A stretch of DNA of 64,000 nucleotides from Vibrio gazogenes (GCF_002196515.1 NZ_CP018835.1:3038001-3102000); one strand, 5' to 3'. Shown: positions 35,662 through 45,909, counted from the first letter of the stretch. Numbers and translations are program-made. Notes: generated by a model from the letters alone, not told the origin.

Positions 35662-37464
35662 TTAATTGTCTTTGCTGTAGAACCGTTTCAGTTCTGTCAA
35701 CCCTTGCATGAGCACCGGTAGCGTTGGATTGGTATCCGGCAATCGATGGTAATTGTTATCATAGACTTTGAAATTCCCAAACTTATCGATGACTGTTGTT
35801 TGATTCTTGGTCACTAGGGCCAATTCTCGGGCATCTCCGGCTAAAATCCAACGTCTTTTGTTTTCGTCAAACAAGTTCTGACCACTACTGTAGTCATTCG
35901 GATTTGAAGAAACACCGAGTAAATCTTGTAACAGTGTCACTGAAAAATCGAGGTGGCTGGTGCGCTGGGTATAGTCGGCAGCGACTTTGCCCGGCCAGTG
36001 GATAATCATCGGTACTTTCAATTGATACTGACTGTAGTTGGTATTGGAGCCCCAACTGTTGGTGTTGGTTTCATTAAACTCAGTGCCATGGTTGGATGTA
36101 ATGACAACAATGGTAGAGTCCATGATTCCCATTTCATATGCTTTCTTAATCAGCTGACCAATCTCATGGTCGGCTGCTTCAACCGACAACTCATAGTTAT
36201 TTTTGAGTTTGTTTTGTGTGGATTTTCCGAATGAATTATCCGGTGCATCAAACTCCTGAACCGTCGTCAGCTCTAAATAACTGAACCAGCGCCCTGATTG
36301 ATTTGATACCCATTTTGACCAAGCATCAATCGTTTGTTCATCTCTGCTGGCGTCTTTCGTGAATGGGGTGTGATTTAACGGCAATCCTCTGAATACGGTC
36401 TCAGCATAGAGTGGATCGCTGAAGTTATTACCACTGAAAAGCCCAAAGTTGTATTTCTGATCTTCCAGAGTATCGAGCAGAACCGGCAATGTGCCTTGGA
36501 CTTTAATGCTCGATGCATAGCTGCTGGGAAGGCCATAAAATAATCCGAAAATACCAAACATGTCATTACTGGAGCTGTAATGATTACTGAAGTTCAGATT
36601 ATCTTTGGCGAAAGTTGTCGCCATCGGCATATATTGCTTGCTGAGCATATCAGCACGTAAGTTGTTGACACTCACGACCAGAATATTAAGCGGGTTAATC
36701 CGGCGATCAAATTTGATTGGCTCTAACGGATAGTTAACCAGTACTGATTTGTGGGTCTGTTTCTCGTGCAGACGTTTGAGATAATCGTCCCGATTGAACA
36801 GGCCATGTCTTTCCATAAATGATTTTGCTGTCATCGGATAAGACAGTGGGAAATTCGATTTCTGGCTGGTAACCGGTGTATACAAAGAAGCATCCGACCA
36901 AACGTAAATGAGATGACTTGTAATAAAACTAATAAAGAAAATGGTCGCCAGAGGGCGGCCTATGTGCTTATGCGACAAGCGTCTTTGTTTACGCCATACC
37001 CATTCGGACAAGCCGATTTCCATGGCAAAAATCAGAGGTAACAAGACAAACAGATGCTGAAGATCGTTGGTTGTCGTTTTGGAATTATCGCTAAATAGCA
37101 CCTCCCATACGACAGGGGTTAAATGGAGATTGAGTTTGAAATACAACTGCGTGTCGATGAGCAGGACAGTGAGTCCGATCGTCGCAAAACAAACTGCAAC
37201 AAACCTGAATAACTTGCGTGCAGGGATAAGAAACGTCAGCGGGAACAGCACCAACAGGTAGAGGGCAAAAACGAGAAAGCCAAAATGCCCGACCCATGAA
37301 ACAGCCAAATAAAATTGTCCCAACAATGTTTCTGGCCACGGGGACTGGGATATATAACGTGTACCGATCAGCATGGCTGCGATGATATTAAAAAACGCAA
37401 ACCAGTGTCCCCAGCCAACTAGGCGGGATACCCGCTCTCCGTAGGTGTTTTCACTCTCTACCAT
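35662..37464 (-). CDS. yejM: Inner-membrane sulfatase-like protein YejM/PbgA
   Basis: YejM (PbgA/LapC) monitors lipopolysaccharide at the periplasmic face of the inner membrane and controls LpxC stability through LapB. The 600 residues have five hydrophobic segments in the first 190 (DUF3413). A linker and a periplasmic sulfatase-fold domain follow, with LNILVVSVNNLRADML, STIVVITSNHGTEFNET and WPGKVAADYTQRTSHLD. The last protein gene before the accessory region on this side is this one, beyond the tRNAs. It sits 24 bp after yejL and is probably co-transcribed. Confidence 0.92.
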   Translation of the reverse strand: MVESENTYGERVSRLVGWGHWFAFFNIIAAMLIGTRYISQSPWPETLLGQFYLAVSWVGHFGFLVFALYLLVLFPLTFLIPARKLFRFVAVCFATIGLTVLLIDTQLYFKLNLHLTPVVWEVLFSDNSKTTTNDLQHLFVLLPLIFAMEIGLSEWVWRKQRRLSHKHIGRPLATIFFISFITSHLIYVWSDASLYTPVTSQKSNFPLSYPMTAKSFMERHGLFNRDDYLKRLHEKQTHKSVLVNYPLEPIKFDRRINPLNILVVSVNNLRADMLSKQYMPMATTFAKDNLNFSNHYSSSNDMFGIFGLFYGLPSSYASSIKVQGTLPVLLDTLEDQKYNFGLFSGNNFSDPLYAETVFRGLPLNHTPFTKDASRDEQTIDAWSKWVSNQSGRWFSYLELTTVQEFDAPDNSFGKSTQNKLKNNYELSVEAADHEIGQLIKKAYEMGIMDSTIVVITSNHGTEFNETNTNSWGSNTNYSQYQLKVPMIIHWPGKVAADYTQRTSHLDFSVTLLQDLLGVSSNPNDYSSGQNLFDENKRRWILAGDARELALVTKNQTTVIDKFGNFKVYDNNYHRLPDTNPTLPVLMQGLTELKRFYSKDN

Positions 37465-37488
37465 GTTCTTTTCGTTTTATCCGTTCTG

Positions 37489-37713
37489 TTAGTGAATCGT
37501 ACTGTCGATTGAAGATATCAACGCTTGAGCGAATTTCTCTGCAATGGCTTTTCTCTGGCTCTCTGCAACATTTTGATTCAAGACGTTTGTTGCGATATTT
37601 CCGGCGATCATCAGAACCAGATCCGGAGACGCATCATGTTTATCAAAAACGGCAGCAATTTCAGTCAGGATCGTTTCAATTTGTTGATCACTATATTTTG
37701 ATGTAATGGGCAT
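37489..37713 (-). CDS. yejL: YejL (UPF0352)
   Basis: A 74-residue helical protein matching the YejL family ([32 protein letters not shown]). The function is unknown. It lies between yejM and the divergent yejK, the arrangement found throughout Vibrio and Enterobacteria. Confidence 0.92.
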   Translation of the reverse strand: MPITSKYSDQQIETILTEIAAVFDKHDASPDLVLMIAGNIATNVLNQNVAESQRKAIAEKFAQALISSIDSTIH

Positions 37714-37797
37714 ATAGACTCTAACGATGATAGTAAAAACGGCTTATGATAACCTACTATACCTGTCAACTGAAACCACAACGATGATAAATTCGCT

Positions 37798-38799
37798 ATG
37801 AGTCTTGATCTCTCCAATGTAATACTACACCAGTTACTGAAAAATGAATCGGATGAACTGGTTGTCAACTATCGCTCTCAGTCATTAGAAAACAATGCTT
37901 CAACGGAAAATCTGGTCGCTGAATTGCACCGAGTTTTCAGTGCCAAGCCTTCGAAAGGATTTGGCTGTTTCCAATCAGACAGTGAATTTCAAAACTGGTT
38001 GCGTGAGCTCAAAAGTGGGGACTTAAGTTTTTATGATTTCTCACAGTCCAGTGCCAGAAAACTCAAAGATGAACTGATTAAGTCCCCTTTTGCTGACGAA
38101 GGGATTTTGGTGATGGCTGAGTATCAGTCACTGGCGACGCAATACCTATTCATCGGTCTCTTACCGATGAATCAGAGCCTAAAAATCACCGAAGGATTGG
38201 ATATCAGTGCTACGGATTATCTGGATATCCGACAAATGGATATCGCTGCCCGTATCGATCTTTCGCTTTACCAGTCAGATCCGGATTCCAATCGTTATCT
38301 GACTTATATTAAAGGGCGGGTTGGCCGCAAAGTTGCCGACTTTTTTCTCGATTTTCTTCAAGCCGATGTCGGTCTGGATTCAAAACAGCAGAATTTAGTG
38401 CTGATGCAAGCTGTGGAAGATTTTTGTAGTGATGCTCAGTTTGAAAAAGATGAAACAATTACTTACAAAAAGCAGGTCTATGATTACTGCAATGAACAGA
38501 TTAAATCGGGCGATGAAGTTCAGTTGAAGGATTTATCGCAAGAGCTGCCGGATGATACCAACGGAACGACGCTATGGGATTATACTCAAAGCCATGGTTA
38601 TGAGTTGGAAGAGAGTTTTCCGGCGGATCGCTCTACAGTTCGCAAACTGACAAAATATGTAGGTTCTGGTGGTGGGTTAAATCTGAGCTTCGATAGTTTG
38701 TTACTTGGTGAGCGCGTTTTTTATGATCCGGCGTCAGATACACTGACCATCAAAGGGACGCCTCCCAACTTGCGTGATCAACTGACAAGAAACCGTTAA
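37798..38799 (+). CDS. yejK: Nucleoid-associated protein YejK/NdpA
   Basis: YejK is a nucleoid protein that interacts with topoisomerases in E. coli. The 333 residues begin MSLDLSNVILHQLLKN and include KGFGCFQSDSEFQNWL, ARIDLSLYQSDPDSNRYLTY and GRVGRKVADFFLDFL, the family core. The length fits (E. coli 335). It diverges from yejL across 84 bp. Confidence 0.93.
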   Translation: MSLDLSNVILHQLLKNESDELVVNYRSQSLENNASTENLVAELHRVFSAKPSKGFGCFQSDSEFQNWLRELKSGDLSFYDFSQSSARKLKDELIKSPFADEGILVMAEYQSLATQYLFIGLLPMNQSLKITEGLDISATDYLDIRQMDIAARIDLSLYQSDPDSNRYLTYIKGRVGRKVADFFLDFLQADVGLDSKQQNLVLMQAVEDFCSDAQFEKDETITYKKQVYDYCNEQIKSGDEVQLKDLSQELPDDTNGTTLWDYTQSHGYELEESFPADRSTVRKLTKYVGSGGGLNLSFDSLLLGERVFYDPASDTLTIKGTPPNLRDQLTRNR

Positions 38800-38813
38800 T
38801 ACAATATAGAATG

Positions 38814-38840
38814 AAGGCTCCTTACTCGGGAGCCTTTTGA
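38814..38840 (+). terminator. yejK terminator
   Basis: AAGGCTCC / GGGAGCCTT stem with a 6-nt loop, followed by TTGAGTTTT, 15 bp past the stop. Confidence 0.8.
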
Positions 38841-38853
38841 GTTTTCATTCACC

Positions 38854-38877
38854 TGCCTTTGCCTTTGCCTTTGCCTT
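38854..38877 (+). repeat. TGCCTT hexanucleotide microsatellite, four units
   Basis: Four uninterrupted TGCCTT units lie in non-coding DNA upstream of ompK. Unit number may vary between isolates by slippage. Confidence 0.8.
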
Positions 38878-39186
38878 TTTCTGCTTCTGCTCCTCTTCTC
38901 CGAACATCTCATCGACTTAGTTATATCCAGAGAAAGCGCCCGTCAGGAGGTGATGTTGAGATGAGTGAATGTGTATGATTGCACATAAAATTCAATTCTT
39001 ACTTGTAATAAAAGTTCCATATTTCAAATTAAAATAAGATCAAGATCACTTATATTTTTTATATATTTCAGATATTGCACTTTTATTTGAGATACAAATC
39101 GATATTATTTTAATAAATAATTAAATGTTATTAGTGCATGGATTGCGCTAATGGATTGTAATCAACACAGAAATAGAGACCTCAAT

Positions 39187-39981
39187 ATGCGTAAATCACT
39201 TCTGGCGCTTAGCTTATTAACAGCAATTTCAACGCCTGCACTTGCTGAAGATTATTCAGATGGAATTCATAAAAATGATTATAAATGGTTGCAATTTAAT
39301 CTGATGGGAGCCGTCAATGAGCTGCCCGGTAAGTCTGATCACGACTATATGGAAATGGAGTTCGGTGGCCGTTCCGGTCTGTTTGACCTGTATGGTTATG
39401 TTGATGTATTTAACCTGACCAGTGATCCAGATAGTGATAAAGCAGATAAAAGAAGCAAAATGTTCATGAAATTTGCCCCGCGTATGTCTCTTGATGCATT
39501 AACCGGGAAAGATCTTTCTTTTGGTCCGGTGAAGGAACTGTATATTGCATCTCTGATTGAATGGGATGGTGCGAACGGTAGCACATATGATGTAAACAAC
39601 CAGAAAATCGGTCTGGGTTCTGATGTTGAAGTTCCTTGGCTCGGTAAAATTGGGTTGAACCTCTATGCCACTTATCTCGGAAATAAAAAAGACTGGAATG
39701 GTTATCATCTGGCGACCAACTGGTTTAAGCCGTTTTATACATTCGAAAATGGTTCATTTATCTCTTATCAGGGTTATATCGACTGGCAATTCGGAATGCA
39801 GGCAGAGCACGCAGATTCAGGAACTGGTGGTGCAATGTTCAATGGTATCTACTGGCATTCAGACCGTTATGCAGTCGGTTATGGCATGAAACTATATAAA
39901 GACATCTACGGTATCGAGAACTCGGACAGTCTCCGTTCTACCGGTATCGGCCACTATTTTGATGTCACTTATAAATTCTGA
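39187..39981 (+). CDS. ompK: Outer-membrane channel OmpK (Tsx family)
   Basis: OmpK is the Tsx-like barrel known in vibrios as the receptor for phage KVP40; relatives conduct nucleosides. The 264 residues start with a signal peptide (MRKSLLALSLLTAISTPALA, cleavage before EDYSDG). The Tsx pattern follows: YKWLQFNLMGAVNELPG, FGGRSGLFDLYGYVDVF and a terminal YKF. I chose ATG 39187; the upstream in-frame ATG at 39151 would precede the signal peptide with 12 polar residues. It stands alone with its own terminator. Confidence 0.93.
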   Translation: MRKSLLALSLLTAISTPALAEDYSDGIHKNDYKWLQFNLMGAVNELPGKSDHDYMEMEFGGRSGLFDLYGYVDVFNLTSDPDSDKADKRSKMFMKFAPRMSLDALTGKDLSFGPVKELYIASLIEWDGANGSTYDVNNQKIGLGSDVEVPWLGKIGLNLYATYLGNKKDWNGYHLATNWFKPFYTFENGSFISYQGYIDWQFGMQAEHADSGTGGAMFNGIYWHSDRYAVGYGMKLYKDIYGIENSDSLRSTGIGHYFDVTYKF

Positions 39982-40002
39982 TTGTGATAAAGCAATGGAT
40001 TG

Positions 40003-40030
40003 ATGGCGCTCTCAGGAGCGCCATTTTTTT
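40003..40030 (+). terminator. ompK terminator
   Basis: ATGGCGCTC / GAGCGCCAT stem with a 4-nt loop and a run of seven T, 21 bp past the stop. Confidence 0.9.
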
Positions 40031-40080
40031 GAAATTATGGTTTTGTCGGTTATTCGATTAAATATGCAGATTTCAGTAAT

Positions 40081-40287
40081 ATACCCAAGTAACCTCAAGA
40101 TGCAGGATTCAGAGTGTCTTCAATCGGCGTCATTCAAGGAAAATGTCGGCAGGAATGGCCTTCCCATTTCAATGGCATTTGACGCAGAAAGGCGCCGATT
40201 GAAGCACTCCCGAAGGGCGAGTTCACTGAACTCAGAGACTGTGTTAGAGATTCTCGCTGAAACTGCATCTTGAGGTCATTTGGGTAT
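40081..40287. mobile_element. 207-bp MITE-like element
   Basis: Terminal inverted repeats of 25 bp (ATACCCAAGTAACCTCAAGA... and its counterpart at 40263-40287) match at 23 positions. A second internal inverted repeat (around CTTCAATCGGCG and CGCCGATTGAAG) lets the whole element fold. No coding capacity. It resembles an abundant Vibrio repeat beginning ATACCCAAG that I remember. There is only one copy in this window. Confidence 0.75.
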
Positions 40288-40396
40288 AAATAGGAAAAAT
40301 TGTCGAGAAAATCCAAATTGAGCTTGAGATTTTGTTCTGAACCGCTTATAGATGGTGGATTAGATTTGAATCAGAAACACATGGAGAGTTTGTGCA

Positions 40397-41509
40397 ATGA
40401 GAGTAGGTTTAGTCGGGTGGCGTGGTATGGTCGGTTCTGTACTGATGCAGCGGATGGTTGAGGAAGGTGATTTCAATCATATCGAACCTGTATTTTACAG
40501 CACCTCGCAAGTTGGTATCGCGGCCCCTGATTACGGGAAAGATGCTGGGTTACTGCAGGATGCTTATGATGTTGAAAGCCTGAAACAGTTGGATGCTGTC
40601 ATTACATGTCAGGGCGGGGGATACACCGAGAAAGTTTATCCGCAGCTCAGAAATGCCGGCTGGAAAGGGTATTGGATTGATGCTGCATCGACATTACGGA
40701 TGGCTGAAGACTCAGTGATTACACTTGATCCGGTTAACCTGAAGCATATTCAGCAAGCTATTCACTCAGGAACCAAAACCTATGTCGGTGGAAACTGCAC
40801 CGTGAGTCTCATGCTGATGGGCTTAGGCGGACTGTTTGAGAAAGGTCTGGTGGAATGGATGAGTGCCATGACATATCAGGCTGCATCCGGTGCCGGAGCG
40901 CAGAATATGCGTGAGTTGATTTCACAGATGGGTGTGATTAACGATTGTGTCAGCTCTGAGCTGGCAAATCCCGCCAGTTCCATTCTTGATATTGACCGCA
41001 AGGTTGTCGAAACCATGCGGTCAGGCTCTTTCCCGAGTGATAACTTTGGTGCACCGTTGGCTGGTTCATTGATTCCATGGATTGATGTAAAACGTGATAA
41101 CGGCCAAAGTAAAGAAGAATGGAAAGCCGGTGCTGAAGCGAACAAGATTCTCGATCTGCAAGGTTCTCCGATTCCGATTGATGGCACTTGCGTACGTATC
41201 GGCGCCATGCGTTGCCACTCTCAGGCGCTGACGATTAAATTAAAGCAGAATGTGCCAATGGACGAAATCGAAGAGATTATCGCCTCTCACAATGACTGGG
41301 TGAAAGTGATTCCGAATGAGCGTGATATCACCGCTCAGGAACTGACACCAACCAAAGTGACCGGAACATTATCTGTTCCTGTAGGACGTTTACGTAAAAT
41401 GTCGATGGGGGATGACTTCCTCAATGCATTTACTGTCGGTGACCAGCTATTGTGGGGCGCAGCAGAACCATTGCGTCGTACTTTACGAATCATTCTGAAC
41501 GAAAAATAA
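40397..41509 (+). CDS. asd: Aspartate-semialdehyde dehydrogenase
   Basis: Asd reduces aspartyl phosphate to the semialdehyde for lysine, threonine, methionine and diaminopimelate synthesis. The 370 residues resemble the E. coli enzyme closely: NADP-binding [20 protein letters not shown], catalytic Cys in [27 protein letters not shown], and [15 protein letters not shown] with the active-site His. Transcribed alone between two terminators. Confidence 0.96.
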   Translation: MRVGLVGWRGMVGSVLMQRMVEEGDFNHIEPVFYSTSQVGIAAPDYGKDAGLLQDAYDVESLKQLDAVITCQGGGYTEKVYPQLRNAGWKGYWIDAASTLRMAEDSVITLDPVNLKHIQQAIHSGTKTYVGGNCTVSLMLMGLGGLFEKGLVEWMSAMTYQAASGAGAQNMRELISQMGVINDCVSSELANPASSILDIDRKVVETMRSGSFPSDNFGAPLAGSLIPWIDVKRDNGQSKEEWKAGAEANKILDLQGSPIPIDGTCVRIGAMRCHSQALTIKLKQNVPMDEIEEIIASHNDWVKVIPNERDITAQELTPTKVTGTLSVPVGRLRKMSMGDDFLNAFTVGDQLLWGAAEPLRRTLRIILNEK

Positions 41510-41554
41510 AAACGTTAATGATCACAATGTGACGTTGACTATCTTGCCTAAAAG

Positions 41555-41585
41555 AAAAAGAGTGCACTCGGTGCACTCTTTTTTT
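41555..41585. terminator. Bidirectional terminator between asd and the ion channel
   Basis: AAAAAGAGTGCAC / GTGCACTCTTTTT, 13 bp with a 3-nt loop and A/T tracts on both sides, between converging genes. Confidence 0.92.
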
Positions 41586-42438
41586 ATCTGTGTGACGAGG
41601 GGTTGCCGGACACGACGCGTTTATCCGGATCGGCTAGCTGGCTGCCGCAGTGTTTACAGTACAGCGCATCAGTATCATGCCCGGTTTGAGAACAGTTCGG
41701 GCATTTGACCAATTGACGATGAATGTTCATCTCTTTGCTTAGCTCAGCGGTAATAATACCTGTCGGGACTGCGATAATCGAGTAACCCAATAACATCGTG
41801 AGCGAAGCAAGTCCTTGACCAAGTGGTGTTTGAGGCACCAGATCACCATATCCGACCGTTGTAATCGTGACGATTGCCCAGTAGATACATTTCGGAATAC
41901 TTGAGAATCCATGTTCCGGCCCCTCAATGACATAAATCAACACTCCGAAAATCGTAACCAGGATTGAAACGGAGCTAAAGAAGATAAAAATTTTCCGACG
42001 GGCCATGAAGAGTGAACGCATCAGGAGATTGGAATCTTGTAGATAGCGAACCAGTTTGAGAATTCTGAAAATCCTCATCACTCGGATCAGTCTGATCACA
42101 GCCATAAATGAAATGGTCGGAAAGAGTAGCGAGAGATATGTGGGTAGGATTGCGAGTAAATCAACAATCCCGTAAAAACTTTTCGCATAGGCTTTGGGGT
42201 GAGGAGAGCAATAGAGTCGGACGAGATATTCCGCTGTAAATAGTATGGTGAAGCCATACTCAAAGTAGCGGAGCTGTTGGTGCCATTGGGCATTAATTTC
42301 TGGAATCGACTCTAGAATTAAAACCAGTAGGGAACTCACTATTATCGCAATCAGACAGAGGTCAAACACTTTCCCTGCCCGAGTATGTGTCCCGAAGATA
42401 ATGACATAAAGGTTTGTTCTTATTGAGGATTTAGTCAT
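41584..42438 (-). CDS. Voltage-gated potassium channel with C-terminal zinc ribbon
   Basis: This 284-residue ion transporter has a voltage-sensor domain with a regular arginine-spaced S4 (IRLIRVMRIFRILKLVR). A pore helix with selectivity filter TITTVGYGDLVP follows, then an S6 helix. The cytosolic tail carries a four-cysteine zinc ribbon (CPNCSQTG...CKHCGS). I chose ATG 42438, preceded by GGGAAAG; the frame opens 49 codons earlier at 42585 but that part is basic and unlike the family N-terminus. Six membrane spans are expected. Confidence 0.88.
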   Translation of the reverse strand: MTKSSIRTNLYVIIFGTHTRAGKVFDLCLIAIIVSSLLVLILESIPEINAQWHQQLRYFEYGFTILFTAEYLVRLYCSPHPKAYAKSFYGIVDLLAILPTYLSLLFPTISFMAVIRLIRVMRIFRILKLVRYLQDSNLLMRSLFMARRKIFIFFSSVSILVTIFGVLIYVIEGPEHGFSSIPKCIYWAIVTITTVGYGDLVPQTPLGQGLASLTMLLGYSIIAVPTGIITAELSKEMNIHRQLVKCPNCSQTGHDTDALYCKHCGSQLADPDKRVVSGNPSSHR

Positions 42439-42585
42439 CGCTTTCCCATTGATAAATCTGCGTGATAAGCCTTGTTTTAAATGTGGCTCATGAATTGTAG
42501 TGACGTATCTAATCTGTGATGTCCGTTTTGACAGAAAATTGATCCGCCTCCCGTCCATTAGAAGTCCTGCAACATTGTCCGCCAA

Positions 42586-43169
42586 TTTGATAGCTGTTCA
42601 ATGATTATCCCGTGGTATGAATGAGAAGTCATCTACTCAATGATTTTTGCATCAGTGTCATAAGAGAGCACCGAAATGGAACTTCCCGCACTGGAATAAT
42701 CGGAACAAGGACTGAGATCTACAGGCCATCTTGTGTCTCATATGTAGGGATATTGTAAAAAAAGGTGTTTATAAATGGTGTTCTCAATCATGGCCTATAT
42801 AATTACCAGTAGCACGAAAATGACGGATTAGATCTTTCTATATGGTATTGCCATGAAAATTTATTACATAAAATTGTAGTTTTTTTATTTTATGCTTCGA
42901 TAGTATTTCTCTATGAAACCGGTCTCTTTATTTATTTTTTGTTTTATTTCATAAGGTTATATTTTTTTCGGGTAATATTTCGACAAGTGAAGGAATTGTT
43001 TTTTAGAACTGATCTGGGTCAATGTTTTCAAATACTGAAAGATTATACTCAGAGATGAAAGCTATTTACTAAGCGTGTTTCTGAGGAAAATCTGGATTTT
43101 GACCGTTTAGACCGGGTGACAGTCTTAATAAAAAGTTTTTAACATTTTTTTAATTTTAGGAGATTCACT
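42586..43169. other. Long AT-rich region upstream of adhE
   Basis: This 584-bp stretch serves as the adhE control region and the promoter of the divergent channel gene. It is AT-rich with poly-A/T tracts around 42880-42970 and 43130-43160, and ends with the adhE ribosome site AGGAG. I could not identify Rex, FNR or ArcA sites with confidence. Confidence 0.45.
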
Positions 43170-45881
43170 ATGCCTGTAACAAATATGGCGGAACTAAATG
43201 CTCTTGTTGCGCGTGTGCAAGCTGCTCAAGCAGAATTTGCGACTTACTCTCAGGAGCAAGTTGACAAAATTTTCCGAGCAGCATCACTGGCAGCAAACCA
43301 AGCTCGTATCCCTCTGGCCCAACAAGCCGTGGTTGAGTCTGGTATGGGGATTGTTGAAGATAAAGTGATCAAAAACCACTTTGCATCAGAGTACATTTAT
43401 AATAAGTACAAAGATGACAAAACCTGCGGAGTATTGGAAGAAGACGAAAATATGGGAACAATGACGATTGCAGAGCCTGTCGGCATTATCTGCGGTATTG
43501 TCCCAACCACGAACCCGACTTCTACTGCGATCTTTAAATCTCTGATTTCTCTAAAAACGCGTAATGGTATTATCTTTTCTCCTCACCCTCGTGCTAAGAA
43601 TTCAACCAATGATGCAGCGAAACTTGTACTTGATGCTGCGGTTGCTGCGGGCGCACCGAAAGACATCATCGGCTGGATTGATCAGCCATCTGTTGAGCTA
43701 TCGAATGCACTGATGAAGCATGAAGGGATTGCACTGATTCTTGCAACGGGCGGACCGGGCATGGTTAAGGCTGCATACTCTTCAGGTAAACCCGCAATTG
43801 GTGTTGGTGCCGGTAACGTGCCTGTTGTGATTGATGAAACTGCTGATATCAAGCGTGCTGTCGCTTCTGTTCTGATGTCAAAAACATTTGATAATGGTGT
43901 TGTGTGTGCTTCTGAGCAAGCTGTCATTGTTATGGATGAAGTTTATGATGAAGTTAAAGAGCGTTTTGCAACGCATAAAGCTCATGTGTTGAGCAAGTCT
44001 GATGCAGATAAAGTTCGTAAAGTGCTGCTTATCGATGGTGCACTGAATGCTAAAATCGTTGGTCAACCAGCAACAGCGATTGCTGAAATGGCAGGCGTGA
44101 GTGTTCCCGCGGATACGAAGATTCTTGTCGGTGAAGGTATCGGTGAAGTTTCTTACGATGACGAGTTTGCTCATGAGAAATTATCGCCAACGTTAGGTAT
44201 GTTCCGCGCAAGCTCTTTTGAAAATGCAGTAGACCAAGCGGTGAAAATGGTAGAAATCGGTGGTATCGGTCATACATCTGGTTTGTATACCAATCAGGAT
44301 GTGAATAAAGATCGTATCCGTTACTTCGGTGACCGGTTAAAAACAGCTCGTATTCTGGTAAACATTCCAACAACTCATGGTGGTATCGGTGACCTGTACA
44401 ACTTTAATGTGGCACCTTCTTTAACACTGGGTTGTGGTTCTTGGGGTGGTAACTCTATCTCAGAAAACGTCGGACCTAAACACTTGATCAACAAGAAAAT
44501 TGTTGCTAAGCGAGCTGAAAACATGTTGTGGCATAAATTACCTAAGTCTATCTATTTCCGTCGTGGTAGCCTGCCTATCGCACTGGGCGACCTTGAAGGT
44601 AAAAAACGTGCATTCCTAGTGACAGACCGTTTCTTATTCAACAATGGTTATGCTGACGATGTTGTGAGCCTACTGAAAGCTCAAGGCATGGAAGTTCAGA
44701 CATTCTTTGATGTTGAAGCTGATCCGACACTCTCTGTTGTCGAAAAAGGCGCTGCACAAATGGCGAGCTATCAACCGGATGTGATTTTGGCGCTGGGTGG
44801 CGGTTCTCCAATGGATGCTGCGAAGATTATGTGGGTGATGTATGAACATCCAGAAACTCATTTTGCAGAGTTGGCGATGCGCTTTATGGATATCCGTAAA
44901 CGTATCTACAAATTCCCGAAAATGGGCCAAAAAGCTGAATTGGTATGTATCACTACCACATCTGGTACTGGTTCTGAAGTGACACCGTTTGCGGTTGTAA
45001 CAGATGACAAGACCGGCGCTAAATACCCACTTGCTGACTACGAACTGACGCCAAATATGGCAATCGTTGATGCGAATCTGGTGATGAACATGCCGAAGTC
45101 TCTTACTGCGTTTGGTGGTTATGATGCAGTGACGCACGCATTGGAAGCTTATGTTTCTGTCCTTGCTAACGAATACTCAGATGGTCAGGCTTTACAAGCG
45201 CTGAAGATGTTGAAAGAGTATCTGCCATCAAGCTATGCCAATGGGGCGAATGATCCGATTGCTCGTGAAAAAGTGCATAATGCAGCAACAATTGCTGGGA
45301 TTGCATTTGCCAACGCTTTCTTAGGTGTATGTCACTCAATGGCGCATAAACTCGGTGCAGAATTCCACGTACCTCACGGTCTGGCGAATGCCTTATTAAT
45401 TGCGAACGTTGTGCGTTATAACGCGAATGACAATCCAACCAAGCAAACTGCATTCTCTCAATATGACCGCCCTCAGGCTCGTCGTCGTTATGCTGAGATT
45501 GCCGACCATTTGGGTCTGTCTCAAGCCGGTGACCGTACTGCGCAGAAGATTGAGCGTTTATTAGGTTGGTTGGAAGAATTGAAACATAACCTTGATATCC
45601 CACTGTCTATTCAGTCGGCAGGGATTAACGAAGCTGATTTCCTTGCTAAACTGGACGAATTGTCTGTTCAGGCTTTTGATGACCAGTGTACCGGTGCAAA
45701 CCCTCGTTATCCGTTAATCAGTGAGCTGAAAGAGGTATTGCTGGCTTCTTACTACGGTCGCGCTTATGTTGAAGGTGAGACTGTTGAAGGGACAACCGTT
45801 ATCAAGAAGAAAGCCGATCAAGAAGCTGCCGCAGAAACACCCAAAAAACGGACAGCGAAAAAAGAGAAGTCTGAAGCTTAA
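43170..45881 (+). CDS. adhE: Bifunctional acetaldehyde-CoA/alcohol dehydrogenase AdhE
   Basis: AdhE reduces acetyl-CoA to ethanol in fermentation and forms long filaments (spirosomes). Residues 1-440 are the aldehyde dehydrogenase (VGIICGIVPTTNPTS; catalytic Cys in NGVVCASEQAVIV). The rest is the iron-dependent alcohol dehydrogenase (LALGGGSPMDAAKIMWVMYE; metal ligands in the GVCHSMAHKLGAEFHVPHG region). The 903-residue length is usual for Vibrio, with a lysine-rich tail (PKKRTAKKEK) that E. coli lacks, as far as I recall. Confidence 0.97.
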   Translation: MPVTNMAELNALVARVQAAQAEFATYSQEQVDKIFRAASLAANQARIPLAQQAVVESGMGIVEDKVIKNHFASEYIYNKYKDDKTCGVLEEDENMGTMTIAEPVGIICGIVPTTNPTSTAIFKSLISLKTRNGIIFSPHPRAKNSTNDAAKLVLDAAVAAGAPKDIIGWIDQPSVELSNALMKHEGIALILATGGPGMVKAAYSSGKPAIGVGAGNVPVVIDETADIKRAVASVLMSKTFDNGVVCASEQAVIVMDEVYDEVKERFATHKAHVLSKSDADKVRKVLLIDGALNAKIVGQPATAIAEMAGVSVPADTKILVGEGIGEVSYDDEFAHEKLSPTLGMFRASSFENAVDQAVKMVEIGGIGHTSGLYTNQDVNKDRIRYFGDRLKTARILVNIPTTHGGIGDLYNFNVAPSLTLGCGSWGGNSISENVGPKHLINKKIVAKRAENMLWHKLPKSIYFRRGSLPIALGDLEGKKRAFLVTDRFLFNNGYADDVVSLLKAQGMEVQTFFDVEADPTLSVVEKGAAQMASYQPDVILALGGGSPMDAAKIMWVMYEHPETHFAELAMRFMDIRKRIYKFPKMGQKAELVCITTTSGTGSEVTPFAVVTDDKTGAKYPLADYELTPNMAIVDANLVMNMPKSLTAFGGYDAVTHALEAYVSVLANEYSDGQALQALKMLKEYLPSSYANGANDPIAREKVHNAATIAGIAFANAFLGVCHSMAHKLGAEFHVPHGLANALLIANVVRYNANDNPTKQTAFSQYDRPQARRRYAEIADHLGLSQAGDRTAQKIERLLGWLEELKHNLDIPLSIQSAGINEADFLAKLDELSVQAFDDQCTGANPRYPLISELKEVLLASYYGRAYVEGETVEGTTVIKKKADQEAAAETPKKRTAKKEKSEA

Positions 45882-45909
45882 TTGCATTCATTCTATATAA
45901 ACGATGCAG

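Larger units (their letters stand above)
38800..39186. other. yejK-ompK intergenic stretch
   Basis: It contains the yejK terminator, a TGCCTT microsatellite (four units, 38854-38877) and a very AT-rich segment (about 38990-39130) that should hold the ompK promoter. A CAAGATCACTTAT near 39040 could be part of a regulator site. No gene is seen. Confidence 0.45.

Noticed and set aside
40037..40273. 78-codon ORF across the MITE-like repeat
   Set aside because: It arises from the folded repeat itself; no ribosome site and no protein-like composition.
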